The translations under genes were made by a program, and so were the position numbers. From assembly GCF_039522605.1 (NCBI RefSeq), contig NZ_BAAADS010000025.1, positions 1-64,000 on the forward strand: a DNA stretch of 64,000 nt. Direction: 5' to 3'. Source of the DNA: Lentibacillus siamensis (lineage in GTDB: Bacteria > Bacillota > Bacilli > Bacillales > Amphibacillaceae). Under the pieces are notes generated by a model. The model made no database searches. It saw only the letters and a list, made by a program, of their open reading frames with translations, and was not told the DNA's origin. Shown here one piece after another: positions 50,601 to 60,351 of this stretch. Position 1 is the stretch's first letter, and each line of letters starts with the position of its first letter.

Positions 50601-51310
50601 CAGCCATTTCAACACCGGTATGGAGCGGGCTTGAAAAAGACCATCGCCGGTATTCGCCATTCACTGTCAATACGGAATATAACATCCCATGGCGTACACT
50701 GACCGGCAGGCAAAGTTTTTATTTGGATCACGAAATGATGCTGGACTTTGGTGAGGGGCTGCCGTTATATTTACCGCCCTTAAACTACGGTCCATTCCTG
50801 AAAAACGAACAGGGTGTTAAAGCAAACGGGGATTCCATTACAGTACGGTACCTTACTCCACACCAAAAATGGGGTATCCATACAATGTTTACGGACACTA
50901 CAAACATGTCAACCTTATTCCGCGGCTGGCAAACGATTTGGATGAACGAAAAAGATGGTGCCTCCATCGGATTGAAAGATAACGATTTTGTTGAAGTATA
51001 CAACCGGAATGGTGCAATCGCTGCGCGTGTTGTTTTGACTTATCGAATACCAAAGGGAATGGCTTACATGTATCACGCACAGGATCGTACATTAGGTGTT
51101 CCGGCAACAACTGTCAGTAAAGATCGCGGCAAGAAAAAGCGCGGTGGTACCCATAACAGTGTCACCCGCATCAGTTTGAAACCGACACACATGATTGGCG
51201 GATACTCTCAGCTTAGTTATGGGTTCAATTACTATGGACCTACAGGACACCAGCGAGACACAATCGCGGTTATCAGACCACTTAAGGAGGTTGATTGGCT
51301 TGAGAATTAA
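47615..51310 (+). CDS. narG: Respiratory nitrate reductase alpha subunit NarG
   Basis: 1231 residues; reduces nitrate at a bis-MGD molybdenum centre on the cytoplasmic side of the membrane. The FS0 iron-sulfur ligands are H53, C57, C61 and C95 (STHGVNCTGSCSWK, EPRGCPRGAS), the His-Cys3 pattern unique to NarG. The Mo-ligand Asp region is YDWYADLPPASPQVWGEQTD. Full length. AAAGGTGATTTAA precedes the ATG; a second ATG follows immediately. First gene of narGHJI. Confidence 0.97.
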   Translation: MMKKSNKLFETLKHIRHGERINNNFTEESPRPRDAEDIYRRRWQHDKIVRSTHGVNCTGSCSWKIYVKDGIITSETQQTDYPSTGDDFPEYEPRGCPRGASFSWYTYSPIRVKYPYVRSDLYELWKQECEQAGDPVKAWENITGNPEKRAKYVSARGKGGFVRATWRDMCEIIASAAIVTIKKYGPDRIAGFSPIPAMSMVSYAAGTRFLSLIGGTILSFYDWYADLPPASPQVWGEQTDVPESADWYNSKYFIIWGTNLPQTRTPDAHFMVEARYNGTKVVGVSPDFAEYEKFADIWLPARAGTDAALAMAMTHVILKEFYVNKATPYFNSYTKKYTDLPFLVTLKEENGAYRSNRFLRASDLNDNQTKGEWKTIVWDDITNTPATPNGSMGFRWDNDNKWNLDLEKRDGSFIDPTLSFIDKSDDVTMVQFPYFAEENGGVVERGVPVKHIQNKNGEMIKVTTVYDLMMAHTGVGRDLPGDYPKDYDDPKPYTPAWQESMTGVNKHHVIKVAKEFADNAERTKGKSMIAMGGGTNHWYHSDQIYRAILNLVLLTGSQGVNGGGWAHYVGQEKVRPQEGWQQVSFSGDWQKASRLQNGTSYFYFHTDQYRYETQLNEAESAWGNKYDSIHPADINALSARLGWLPSYPQFTQNSIDIVKESRENGANTDQEVINDVVEKLKEDKLEWAIENPDDPRNFPRLFFNWRSNLLGDSGKGHEFFVKHLVGGDNQVLAEPENSWQPKDVKVTEEAPTGKADLLVSVDFRMTSSGLFSDIVLPAATWYEKFDISSTDMHPFVHPFNAAISPPWEAKSDWNTFKEISKVFSELAEKHLPETEELVTSPLAHDSEDEVAQPFGEIKDWRKGEVEAIPGKTMPNMKVVSRDFPNTYQKMTTMGPLIKKGYGGKGVTIPGEPVYEELGNRLGKSRRDGIGKGNPDLYTDQQAINAILLMSGATNGKRAVAGWKSLEAKTGQKLGDISAAREEEDHTLRDLTIQPRTAISTPVWSGLEKDHRRYSPFTVNTEYNIPWRTLTGRQSFYLDHEMMLDFGEGLPLYLPPLNYGPFLKNEQGVKANGDSITVRYLTPHQKWGIHTMFTDTTNMSTLFRGWQTIWMNEKDGASIGLKDNDFVEVYNRNGAIAARVVLTYRIPKGMAYMYHAQDRTLGVPATTVSKDRGKKKRGGTHNSVTRISLKPTHMIGGYSQLSYGFNYYGPTGHQRDTIAVIRPLKEVDWLEN

Positions 51311-52805
51311 GGCACAAGTCGCAATGGTAATGCACCTGGATAAATGTATTGGCTGTCATACTTGTTCTGTCACCTGCAAAAATACATGGACAAATCGACC
51401 GGGTACGGAATATATGTGGTTCAATAATGTTGAAACGCGTCCAGGTACAGGCTATCCGAAACGCTGGGAAGACACGGATCATTTTAAAGGCGGCTGGGTT
51501 TTGAAAAACGGCAAACTGCAGCTTAAAGCAGGCGGACCAATCACTAAACTGATGAATATTTTCTATAATCCGGACATGGCTTCCATGGATGATTACTATG
51601 AACCGTGGACATATGACTATCAAAACCTGATTCATAGTCCAAAAGGGGAAAATCTTCCAGTTGGTAGGCCACAATCAGCGATTACAGGCGAATATATTGA
51701 TAAGCCGGAATGGGGACCGAACTGGGATGATGACCTTGCAGGCGGGAGTGAGTCAGTTTCCAAGGATCCGACCGTTGAAAAGTTACAGGAGCATATCTCG
51801 ATGCAATACGAAAAAACATTCATGATGTATTTGCCAAGGATATGTGAACACTGCCTTAATCCGTCCTGTGTAGCGTCCTGTCCATCAGGTGCCTTGTATA
51901 AGCGGGATGAAGACGGAATTGTGCTGGTTGACCAGGAAGCATGCCGCGGCTGGCGCTTTTGTATGAGCGGCTGCCCATATCATAAAGTTTACTATAACTG
52001 GAATACACACAAAGCAGAAAAATGTAATTTCTGCTATCCCCGGACAGAGGCCGGGTTGCCAACGATTTGTTCAGAAACTTGCGTCGGACGTATCCGTTAT
52101 ATTGGAGTTGTTTTGTATGATGCTGATAAGGTGAAAGACGCCGCATCTGTAGAAAATCCCAAAGATTTGTATGAAGCACAGCTTTCCGTGTTCCAGGATC
52201 CGTTTGACCCTGAAGTGATTAAAGAGGCGAAAAAAGCAGGAATTAATGATGACTGGATTGAAAGTGCACAGAACTCACCAGTTTATAAAATGGCATTAAA
52301 GTGGAAAATTGCATTGCCGTTACATCCGGAGTATCGTACACTGCCAATGGTTTGGTATGTGCCGCCGCTAAGCCCGATTATGAATCATATAACCAATGAA
52401 GACGAGCTGGACACAGATGGCTACATTCCAGCTGTCGACCAGATGCGGATTCCAGTGCAATACTTGGCCTCCATCCTGGCAGCAGATGATACAAGTGTAA
52501 TCCGTAATGTGTTGTTGAAATTGACCGCAATGCGTGTTCACATGCGAGGAAAAACAGTAGGCGGAATCGATGAATTCAGACAAAGCGAATTATTGAAAGA
52601 AGCGAATACAACACCGGAAGAAATTGAAGATATGGCACGACTGTTGGGAATTGCCAAGTACAATGAACGATTCGTAATCCCGACCGGTCGCAGGGAGATG
52701 GATGGCGATGCATTGTATTACGAACAAGGCGCATGCAGTCTGGAGGATCTTGCTCCACCTGAAGGAGTGGTAACATATCCATTCGGAAAGGGAGTCAGAC
52801 AATGA
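51300..52805 (+). CDS. narH: Nitrate reductase beta subunit NarH
   Basis: 501 residues with four iron-sulfur clusters that pass electrons from NarI to NarG. Clusters: CIGCHTCSVTC (16-26), CEHCLNPSCVASCP, CRGWRFCMSGCP (Trp replaces a Cys, giving the [3Fe-4S] cluster), and CNFCYPR. I place the start at TTG 51300, after AAGGAGG, giving LRIKAQVAMVMHLDKCIGC as in other NarH proteins. The open frame upstream only re-reads narG. Confidence 0.95.
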   Translation: MRIKAQVAMVMHLDKCIGCHTCSVTCKNTWTNRPGTEYMWFNNVETRPGTGYPKRWEDTDHFKGGWVLKNGKLQLKAGGPITKLMNIFYNPDMASMDDYYEPWTYDYQNLIHSPKGENLPVGRPQSAITGEYIDKPEWGPNWDDDLAGGSESVSKDPTVEKLQEHISMQYEKTFMMYLPRICEHCLNPSCVASCPSGALYKRDEDGIVLVDQEACRGWRFCMSGCPYHKVYYNWNTHKAEKCNFCYPRTEAGLPTICSETCVGRIRYIGVVLYDADKVKDAASVENPKDLYEAQLSVFQDPFDPEVIKEAKKAGINDDWIESAQNSPVYKMALKWKIALPLHPEYRTLPMVWYVPPLSPIMNHITNEDELDTDGYIPAVDQMRIPVQYLASILAADDTSVIRNVLLKLTAMRVHMRGKTVGGIDEFRQSELLKEANTTPEEIEDMARLLGIAKYNERFVIPTGRREMDGDALYYEQGACSLEDLAPPEGVVTYPFGKGVRQ

Positions 52806-53404
52806 ATGTTCAAGAGCGTACGCTACTCGTTATCGGTTCCCGGTTGTTAGCATACCCGGATGAGAATTTTATAAATGAACAAATAGATATCCAGGAATGT
52901 GTGCAGGATAATATTACATCGGAAGAGATGAAAAAAGAATTAAACAAGGCATTAAAAGCCTTGCACAGCTTATCACCGGAGGAACTCAAACAAACCTATG
53001 TTGCAACATTCGACCTAAAAGCAAAACACGGGTTATATCTTACCGCGCATGAATTTGGTGACAGCAGCAAACGTGGTGCGGGATTAATCAAACTGCAAAA
53101 TATCATCAGCGATGCTGGCTTTGAACGTGTTGATGACGAATTGGCAGATTATTTACCAATGTTATTTGAATTCCTGGCTGTTGCTCCGGACAGCCAGGAA
53201 AATGACCGGTTATTACGAAGGCTGGCAGCAGCATTAAAAAGAATACTCAGCAGCATGCCGCTTGACAGTCCATACTATGACATTTTGCATATTTTAGCTA
53301 TCTATGTTTTTCCGGAACCGACAAAAGAAGAAATTGACAAACTTGAATTTGAGAGGGAAGAAGCGGACCTGGAGGAATTACCATACCCGATTATGTACAA
53401 ATGA
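52802..53404 (+). CDS. narJ: Nitrate reductase assembly chaperone NarJ
   Basis: 200 residues, helical TorD/NarJ-type chaperone needed for molybdenum cofactor insertion into NarG. Signatures LLVIGSRLLAYPDENF, YVATFDLKAKHGLYLTAHEF (FDxxxxxxLYLT motif) and YPIMYK at the end. Overlaps narH by four bases. Confidence 0.95.
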   Translation: MNVQERTLLVIGSRLLAYPDENFINEQIDIQECVQDNITSEEMKKELNKALKALHSLSPEELKQTYVATFDLKAKHGLYLTAHEFGDSSKRGAGLIKLQNIISDAGFERVDDELADYLPMLFEFLAVAPDSQENDRLLRRLAAALKRILSSMPLDSPYYDILHILAIYVFPEPTKEEIDKLEFEREEADLEELPYPIMYK

Positions 53405-53441
53405 TGTAAAGAAAACTCAATATTTAAAGGAGGCGAAAGAT

Positions 53442-54134
53442 ATGACCGGGATTTTCTGGTGGGTTATCTTTCCGTATGTAACATTGGCTATCATGGTTTT
53501 CGGTCTGTTATATCGCTTTGCATTCCGACAATTAACGTGGGCCGCACCATCAACGGAGTTTTTTGAAAAGAAATGGCTGCGTCTTGGTTCACCGCTCTTT
53601 CATTGGGGTATTATATTCGCTTTTATCGGACATATCATGGGAATTGTCATCCCAATGGAATTTTATCATGCGCTAGGAATTTCAGATCATTTGTACCATA
53701 TGGGTGCAGTTTATGGAGGGGGACTTGCAGGCATCGCAACAGTAGCCGGTCTGGTTATTCTGCTCATTCGTAAAATAGTAATTGACCCGGTAAGAATTCA
53801 TGCAACATTTGCCGATTTCTTTACTGTTATTGCTCTCTTAATTGTAGCCGGAATTGGTATGGGTATGACAGTTTTTGGGAATTTCACGCCTGAAGAATTT
53901 GATTATCGTTCAGCAATCGGTCCATGGTTCAGAAGTTTGTTTATCTTCCATCCGCAATATCAGCTGATGACAGGTATTCCACTTGTTTTCAAATTGCATA
54001 CGATAACAGCTTTCGGTCTTTTTGCTTCGATTCCGTTTACAAGACTGGTTCATTTTTACAGTATACCAATCACATATCCGACCAGAGCCCCACAGCAATA
54101 TCGGTCAAGAGCTCAGTACAAAAAGGCAAAATAA
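53442..54134 (+). CDS. narI: Nitrate reductase gamma subunit NarI
   Basis: 230 residues, five membrane segments, cytochrome b that oxidises menaquinol. Haem ligand histidines lie in PLFHWGIIFAFIGHIMG, LYHMGAVYGG and VFKLHTITAFGLFASIPFTR with LVHFYSIP. I chose the ATG at 53442 after AAGGAGG; the open frame from 53304 overlaps narJ. Confidence 0.95.
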   Translation: MTGIFWWVIFPYVTLAIMVFGLLYRFAFRQLTWAAPSTEFFEKKWLRLGSPLFHWGIIFAFIGHIMGIVIPMEFYHALGISDHLYHMGAVYGGGLAGIATVAGLVILLIRKIVIDPVRIHATFADFFTVIALLIVAGIGMGMTVFGNFTPEEFDYRSAIGPWFRSLFIFHPQYQLMTGIPLVFKLHTITAFGLFASIPFTRLVHFYSIPITYPTRAPQQYRSRAQYKKAK

Positions 54135-54150
54135 TGATTTCACATACAAT

Positions 54151-54190
54151 AACGACCAAAGGCGGTTTACAAAAACTTCCTTTGGTCGTT
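54151..54190 (+). terminator. Terminator of narGHJI
   Basis: AACGACCAAAGG and CCTTTGGTCGTT: perfect 12-base stem, then AATTTG. Short T tail. Confidence 0.75.
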
Positions 54191-54285
54191 AATTTGTGGC
54201 CGGTTAATCCTCATACAGCATAATACCAATCACTTAGAGCAATAATAATATGCATGAAAGCATTCCATATAAGGAGGAAAAAGAC

Positions 54286-55821
54286 GTGTCAGCAAATATT
54301 CATATACCACAGTTTCCTGAACCTTACTGGCGGGATTCAGTTAATCTCTCAACGTTTCCACAGCTTCAGGAGTCTGTTAAAACAGATGTCGGTATTGTTG
54401 GTGGCGGAATTACCGGGATTACTGCAGCATATTTACTTGCCGAAGAAGGCTTGGATGTGACACTAATCGATGCCGGAGTATTTCTAAACGGAACAACCGG
54501 CCATACAACTGCCAAAATCACTGCCCAGCATGGATTAATTTATGATGAATTTTCCCGCCATTTCGGTGTGGAGAAGGCATCTATGTATTACCAGGCAAAT
54601 ATGGAGGCTAAACAATTAATCGAAAATTTGATTGATCAGCACGAGATTAAATGTAATTATCAGCAGGAAGATGCATTTGTCTACGCTACTTCAGAGCAAT
54701 ACCAAGAAAAACTGGAAACCGAAAAAAAAGCATATGACGATCTTGGCATTTCTGGAGAGTTCACCAACAGTATTCCGCTGGGTCTTTCGGTGAAAGGTGC
54801 ACTTCGTATGGACAACCAGGCACAATTTCATCCATTGAAATATTTAAAGACAATTGTAAAAGAGGCAGAGAAAAACGGTGCGGCATTTTATGAAAATACA
54901 ACAGCTGTTGATGTTGAATATAACAAACATCCGGCTATCGTAACACGTAACGGCCAACGGATCACCTGCCGCTATGTCATCCAGGCATCACACTATCCGT
55001 TTTACGATGGACAAGGATTTTATCCAACCAGAATGTATGCAGAACGGGCGTATGTAATCGCTACTAAAACGCCTAAAAAATTTCCGGGCGGGATCTATAT
55101 AAACGCCGAATCACCCTCACGATCAATTCGTTCTGCACAAATGGACGGGAAAGAAATGTGGCTGTTTGCCGGAGAAAATCATAAAACCGGACAAGGACAG
55201 TCTACGATGGAGCATTACGATGCATTACAACAGTTTGCTGAAGAAAAATTTGGTATATCAGAGTACATGTATCGATGGTCAGCTCAGGATTTAACTACAT
55301 TAGACAAAATGCCGTACATCGGTCCGGTTACTGGCGGTGAAAATTCCGTCTTCGTGGCGACAGGTTTCCGGAAATGGGGCATGACAAATGGTACAATTGC
55401 CGCACGTATTATCACTGATCGAATCCTGAAAAAAGAAAATCCGTATTCCGAATTATATAGTCCATCCAGATTCCAGGCTGATCCCGCTATACGCAAATTT
55501 GTGCGCACTAATGCAGATGTAGGAAAACATTTGATAAAAGGAAAATTGGAATATACGAACAATAATATTGATGAACTTACACCAGACAGTGCGATCACAA
55601 CCCGAATAAATGGAATGCGCGCTGGCGTGTATATGGATAAAGAAAAGAATTTATACGCAGTAGATACAACATGCAAGCACCTTGGCTGTGAAACACACTG
55701 GAATTCCGGGGATCGTACATGGGATTGTCCTTGTCACGGCTCACGATATTCTTACACTGGAGAAGTACTGAATGGTCCGGCAAATGAACCATTAAACAAG
55801 GTTGACATAAATAAAAAATAA
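54286..55821 (+). CDS. FAD-dependent oxidoreductase with C-terminal Rieske domain (YhfW-like)
   Basis: 511 residues. DAO-type FAD fold with VGIVGGGITGITAAYLLAEE (about 36-55) and a C-terminal Rieske [2Fe-2S] domain (about 415-511; CKHLGC and CPCHGS). Such fusions resemble B. subtilis YhfW; the reaction is unknown. GTG at 54286 lies 8 bases after GGAGG, so I prefer it to the ATG at 54250. Follows the nar terminator and may respond to the same redox conditions. Confidence 0.88.
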   Translation: MSANIHIPQFPEPYWRDSVNLSTFPQLQESVKTDVGIVGGGITGITAAYLLAEEGLDVTLIDAGVFLNGTTGHTTAKITAQHGLIYDEFSRHFGVEKASMYYQANMEAKQLIENLIDQHEIKCNYQQEDAFVYATSEQYQEKLETEKKAYDDLGISGEFTNSIPLGLSVKGALRMDNQAQFHPLKYLKTIVKEAEKNGAAFYENTTAVDVEYNKHPAIVTRNGQRITCRYVIQASHYPFYDGQGFYPTRMYAERAYVIATKTPKKFPGGIYINAESPSRSIRSAQMDGKEMWLFAGENHKTGQGQSTMEHYDALQQFAEEKFGISEYMYRWSAQDLTTLDKMPYIGPVTGGENSVFVATGFRKWGMTNGTIAARIITDRILKKENPYSELYSPSRFQADPAIRKFVRTNADVGKHLIKGKLEYTNNNIDELTPDSAITTRINGMRAGVYMDKEKNLYAVDTTCKHLGCETHWNSGDRTWDCPCHGSRYSYTGEVLNGPANEPLNKVDINKK

Positions 55822-56459
55822 AACGTATGCTTCCCATAAGTTACAGAAAAGCGGCCAAATTGGCTGCTTTTTATGTTCTTCCAAGAATACGGACATAATT
55901 GTGTATCAGTTGGACAACAGGATAATGAAATCATTAATGGATTAAATATTCTGAAAAATATCCCGAAGTCGATATAATTAACAAAACAGATGTTAAAATT
56001 AAGATTTGATAACAATATACAGAGGTTGTAATGAAATGCCAATTAAAAAACCGGACAAGCTAAAATTATCATTAAGCAATCAGATAAGAACTAAGTAAAC
56101 TTAACCTGATATGGCACACAAATTTGATTTATATACAAAAGCGGAATTAATCTCAGCGTCATTTTAAACTAAATTTAATGTCAAATGCCAGTTGATATGC
56201 ACATGTTAACAAATCACATTGACTATAAGCGTAAATTTATAATTTATCTCACTATCATAAGTTTACTTTGTTTTTGAGACAAAACAATGGAATTTATTAT
56301 GACTTCCGATAATAAATATTATGTAAACTAGAAAATATATTAAAATGAACAGATGTTTTCATGGACATTCCTTCCCCCTTTCCTGCTGGATGTCCATAAA
56401 AACACTGGATAAGGTTTTAATACTTTCTAAAAGCGGATTTCTTCACCACGACTCTTATT
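55822..56459. other. Intergenic stretch between convergent genes
   Basis: About 640 bases. Holds the terminator at 55848, a possible 20-codon peptide (56036-56098, MPIKKPDKLKLSLSNQIRTK) with GAGG upstream that I do not trust, and an ATGGACAT/ATGTCCAT hairpin at about 56359-56395 that may terminate the convergent efflux gene. Otherwise AT-rich, nothing recognised. Confidence 0.45.
55848..55873 (+). terminator. Terminator of the Rieske oxidoreductase gene
   Basis: AGCGGCCAA and TTGGCTGCT stem (one G-T pair) with TTTTT tail. Confidence 0.8.
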
Positions 56460-57899
56460 TCACATATTTTCCACATTGTTCTTACCATCTTCTGTTTCCA
56501 CGACTGTATCAGCAGGCGGATAAGTTTTTTTAACGAATATAGATAAGATTATCGCAATGAATGATAAAACGGCAATCACCAGAAAAGCGATGTTTACTCC
56601 ATAAATACCAGGATTTGAAATGGTTGGATCGGTCTGAGTATTTTGTGCTGTCATCGTCATAATTGTAACGAGGATAGCTGTTCCGACAGATGCCGCAATT
56701 TGACGCATCGTATTATTCATTGCAGTCCCATGTGGAATCAATTTTTGTGGTAATTGATTCAAACCTGCTGTCGTCACAGGCATCATTACCATTGAGAATC
56801 CGAACATACGAATAGCATACGTAACAATCAGGAATGTCAGCGTTGTTGTTGTGCCCAGAAATCCAAAGGCAAAAGTTGCGCCGGTCATAATCGTCAAACC
56901 AACGATCGACAACGAACGGGCTCCAATGCGGTCAAATATGCGCCCTGTAACAGGAGACATTAACCCGGAAATAAGAGCACCAGGAAGAAGAACAAGGCCG
57001 GATTCTGTCGCTGTGAAACCTCTCATATTCTGCATATAAAGCGGGATTAACGTTTCCGAACCGATCAAACCAAGGAACGTAATCATGCCAATCACTGTTG
57101 CAATAGTAAAGATCCTGTATTTGAATACCCTGAACTCTAACATCGGATGCTGCATGCGTAATTGCCGCAAAATAAAGACTGCTAGAGTTAAAGTGCCAAC
57201 CGCAAGAATGACAATCGTCCTTCCACTGTCCCATCCGTAGTTACCGGCACTTGAAAAACCAAACAAGAGTCCTCCAAAACCTACGGATGATAGAATGATT
57301 GATATTATATCGAGTCTTGGATACGTAAGCTCCGTAACATTTCTTAATATAAAATAAGCAACCAAAATAATTACAATAGCTAAAGGTAAAATCAGTAAAA
57401 ATAAAAATCTCCAGGAATAATTGCTTGTAATCCATCCTGACAGCGTTGGTCCAATAGCCGGAGCAAATGAGATTACGAGTCCAATGTAACCCATCGCCGC
57501 CCCCCGTTTATGAATCGGGAAAATTAACAGGAAAACCGTCTGCATTAACGGAAGCATAATCCCAGCTCCAGCTGACTGAATTATTCTTCCCACCAGCAAC
57601 ATGGTGAAATTTGGAGCAAGTCCTCCTACAATTGTTCCTGCAGCAAATACACTCATGGCAGTTATAAACAGTTGACGTGTTGTAAATCGTTCAATCAAAA
57701 ATGCGGTAATAGGGATCATGACTCCATTTACAAGCATAAAGACAGTGGTCAACCATTGAGCAGTATTAGCTGAAATATTCATTTCATCCATGATCGGAGG
57801 AATAGCTGTTATCATTAACGTCTGATTTAAAATTGCAATAAATGAACCTGCTAGTAGTAGGGCAGCCATTAATGTTTTGTTATAAGGTTGTTTCGACAT
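56460..57899 (-). CDS. DHA2 family MFS drug efflux transporter
   Basis: 479 residues, about 14 membrane segments, drug:H+ antiporter 2 family (LmrB/EmrB/MdtP-like). Motifs: LNQTLMITAIPPIMDEM in helix 1, QWLTTVFMLVNGVMIP, GRIIQSAGAGIMLPLMQTV. Predicted export of toxic compounds; substrate unknown. No regulator adjacent. Confidence 0.9.
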   Translation of the reverse strand: MSKQPYNKTLMAALLLAGSFIAILNQTLMITAIPPIMDEMNISANTAQWLTTVFMLVNGVMIPITAFLIERFTTRQLFITAMSVFAAGTIVGGLAPNFTMLLVGRIIQSAGAGIMLPLMQTVFLLIFPIHKRGAAMGYIGLVISFAPAIGPTLSGWITSNYSWRFLFLLILPLAIVIILVAYFILRNVTELTYPRLDIISIILSSVGFGGLLFGFSSAGNYGWDSGRTIVILAVGTLTLAVFILRQLRMQHPMLEFRVFKYRIFTIATVIGMITFLGLIGSETLIPLYMQNMRGFTATESGLVLLPGALISGLMSPVTGRIFDRIGARSLSIVGLTIMTGATFAFGFLGTTTTLTFLIVTYAIRMFGFSMVMMPVTTAGLNQLPQKLIPHGTAMNNTMRQIAASVGTAILVTIMTMTAQNTQTDPTISNPGIYGVNIAFLVIAVLSFIAIILSIFVKKTYPPADTVVETEDGKNNVENM

Positions 57900-58088
57900 G
57901 TATATTCCTCTTTTCTCTCTGAACCAAATAAATCATGTAACTGCAAAATTATACTAGTTATAAGAACGGTTTACAACCATTTCATACTGCTTTACTTCCC
58001 CGTAACATCCTAAATGTCCACGTTCCGGAAAGTGCCCAACCATATTCTTTTTTAATTCATCTGTGTTTTATAGGCATTATTCTTAAAC

Positions 58089-58571
58089 TTAATGATAAAA
58101 TTCCTTTAAATACCAAGCGTCCATGGCATTGTGCTCAGAATTATCCAGTGCTCTATTGAGTGGCACAAATCCAAAATTAATATAAAGATGACTGGCTGCC
58201 TCAAGTTTCTTCGACGTTTCTAAGTAACAATGTGTATAATGTTCCTTAGCGAAGTCAAGTGCTGCATTCATCAATTTTTTTGACAAACCTTTACCTTGTG
58301 CTTCAGGTTTAATGTATAGCTTTTGTAATTCGCAAATTTTCTCCTTTTGTCCAAATGGCGCAATACCCACGCCGCCTGCCACTTCATCTTGATCATTCAC
58401 AGCAACCCAATACTTTGAATGTGACCGTTCCTTGTAATAGTGTGCAAGACTGCTTATTTGGGGGTCAAAATAAGCTGTTCTGGGAATATTTAAGTTAAAT
58501 GATTCCAATGAGCGCTTAATGATTTGCTCCATTGTTTGATTGTCTTTTTCTTCTATCTCGCGAATCTTCAT
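58089..58571 (-). CDS. GNAT family N-acetyltransferase
   Basis: 160 residues. Acetyl-CoA motif LQKLYIKPEAQGKGLSKKLM (about 88-107) and CYLETSKKLEAASHLYINFG. Substrate unknown. ATG follows a GATGAAAG-type weak site. Lies alone, with no array repeat beside it. Confidence 0.85.
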   Translation of the reverse strand: MKIREIEEKDNQTMEQIIKRSLESFNLNIPRTAYFDPQISSLAHYYKERSHSKYWVAVNDQDEVAGGVGIAPFGQKEKICELQKLYIKPEAQGKGLSKKLMNAALDFAKEHYTHCYLETSKKLEAASHLYINFGFVPLNRALDNSEHNAMDAWYLKEFYH

Positions 58572-58646
58572 CTTTCATCCCTCATGTTTGAATAATTTTA
58601 TTTTTATTGTTTTAGACATTGCCAATATATTTTGCAATAATACTGA

Positions 58647-59684
58647 TTAATCTATCTGGATAGACAGTTTCCAATCAAACCATCGTCCATGTCCATCCGT
58701 TTCACCCATAGTTCGTTCCTGTAGGCTACCTTTCATATAAGAATCAACATGCAACTTTCTATCTTCCATATTGTTGTAAATATGAAATGTGTCCCGGCGG
58801 CTGCCTATTTTTTGAACATTTTTGATCAACTCATGTTTCGTACTGTCAGGCATTTGGTTGGCTACATGAGTATGATAGATACAAATAATACTATCATCAG
58901 GAATATGCCCAACTATTTTTGGCAGTAAAGTAACTCCGTCCCCTTCTCTTAATTGAGGAGGATTTAATCGCAGCTGCTTTACTGATGTTTCAAAAATTTC
59001 TTGTCTTTCCTTATGTTCCGGCCAAATAAGCGCTTTTAGCCATAAATATTCCATTTCATTCGTTAAATCGCTAATATGTATATCAACTCCCAGTCTGAAA
59101 TTCACTGGAGGAATCACAGATAGGTTAGTTGGGATATTCCCTTCACGTATTTCAGAAGTTAACTGAACAATCGACGCTCTATTTCCATAAATTTTACTGT
59201 TATTGTATGAGTATGAATAATGATCCCATAATAATTGAAGTCCAGCACTGGACCCTATTTCTATTAGAGCAAGAGGCCTTTTGGTTTGTTGATAAATCGT
59301 ACAAAAAACTGGATATAAATAAGCGCAGCGTTGTACTTCATTTGTTTGAACCAGCTTGTTTTTAAGGATGAATTTTATTTCTTCCGCATAACGGATACAA
59401 AAATTTTTGAAGTATGGGAAGGCATTCCTTTCATTGCGGGGAGCAGTTACTAAACTTGGGTAAAACTCCCGCAATGGATGTTTTCTGCCTTGCAGTAATA
59501 GATAATGGACCGCACCAAACAGCAAATTTGGAATTGGTTGACCTTCCCTGGCATGTAAACATAGATTTAATAATTCATTATCCTTCGCAATCTGCAAGGA
59601 CAAATTTTTATAAAGATCGCTTGAACCTTCGCACTCCAAAACAGCGAAGTCCTCAAACTTCACAGCTATCCATTCAGTATTCAT
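58647..59684 (-). CDS. DUF2332 family protein
   Basis: 345 residues. Typical DUF2332 elements: an N-terminal helical region with LCLHAREGQPIPNLLFGAVHYLLL, then IEIGSSAGLQLLWDHYSY, a methyltransferase-like GSSAG loop, and IICIYHTHVANQMP. Possibly a SAM-dependent enzyme, not proven. Confidence 0.85.
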   Translation of the reverse strand: MNTEWIAVKFEDFAVLECEGSSDLYKNLSLQIAKDNELLNLCLHAREGQPIPNLLFGAVHYLLLQGRKHPLREFYPSLVTAPRNERNAFPYFKNFCIRYAEEIKFILKNKLVQTNEVQRCAYLYPVFCTIYQQTKRPLALIEIGSSAGLQLLWDHYSYSYNNSKIYGNRASIVQLTSEIREGNIPTNLSVIPPVNFRLGVDIHISDLTNEMEYLWLKALIWPEHKERQEIFETSVKQLRLNPPQLREGDGVTLLPKIVGHIPDDSIICIYHTHVANQMPDSTKHELIKNVQKIGSRRDTFHIYNNMEDRKLHVDSYMKGSLQERTMGETDGHGRWFDWKLSIQID

Positions 59685-59754
59685 ACCCTCGCTCCTCTTT
59701 GTTCAGCTCTGAAGCCAGTAATCATGTTATTTAAAGGTAAATAAAAGTTGGAAA

Positions 59755-60351
59755 TCACTTAATACTGCTGGAAACAAACATGGAGGCATCCTGATTCATA
59801 AAAATATGATTTCCATGATAAAATGTTCTAATTTCAGTTGATTGAAACCCAATCTCAAATAAAATGTTTTTCAGTTCTTCATGAGAGAAACCATTATGGA
59901 CCTTCGGATGCGTTATTTTGTCGTTTTTATCAAAATCAATAATAATTAGTTTACCATCATTATTTAATACGTTGTACAATTTTTGCAGGATTTTGTCAGT
60001 ATCCGGAATATGAAGGAGAACTAATGACATTAACACTATATCTGCCTTAAGTTCAGGAGTTTCTATGGTAAAATCTGAATAAAGTACTTTCGAGTTTGTT
60101 ATTCCTCTACGGGCGATTTTTGCTTGCGCTGCATCCAGCATTTGTTTTGATGAATCAACCAACAGAATAGTGTCCACTAAATCTGTTAACTCTAAACTAA
60201 TTAGCCCGGTGCCACTTCCATAATCTAATAATGATGTTGAATTGCTGTTTTGCAATTCTGGTCTTACTTCCTTAACTATAACTTTAGCTAATTCCATTCT
60301 TTCTTTTGTATCATATTTTTTTGCCATCTGTTCAAAAACATTGTTTTCCAT
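59755..60351 (-). CDS. Class I SAM-dependent methyltransferase
   Basis: 198 residues. Motif I LLDYGSGTGLISLEL (about 41-55), LLVDSSKQMLDAA as motif II region, and IVLMSLVLLHIPDTD. Methyltransf_11/25-type; substrate unknown. I chose the ATG at 60351, 6 bases after GGAGAG; the frame upstream of it looks non-coding and overlaps cysK. Confidence 0.85.
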   Translation of the reverse strand: MENNVFEQMAKKYDTKERMELAKVIVKEVRPELQNSNSTSLLDYGSGTGLISLELTDLVDTILLVDSSKQMLDAAQAKIARRGITNSKVLYSDFTIETPELKADIVLMSLVLLHIPDTDKILQKLYNVLNNDGKLIIIDFDKNDKITHPKVHNGFSHEELKNILFEIGFQSTEIRTFYHGNHIFMNQDASMFVSSSIK

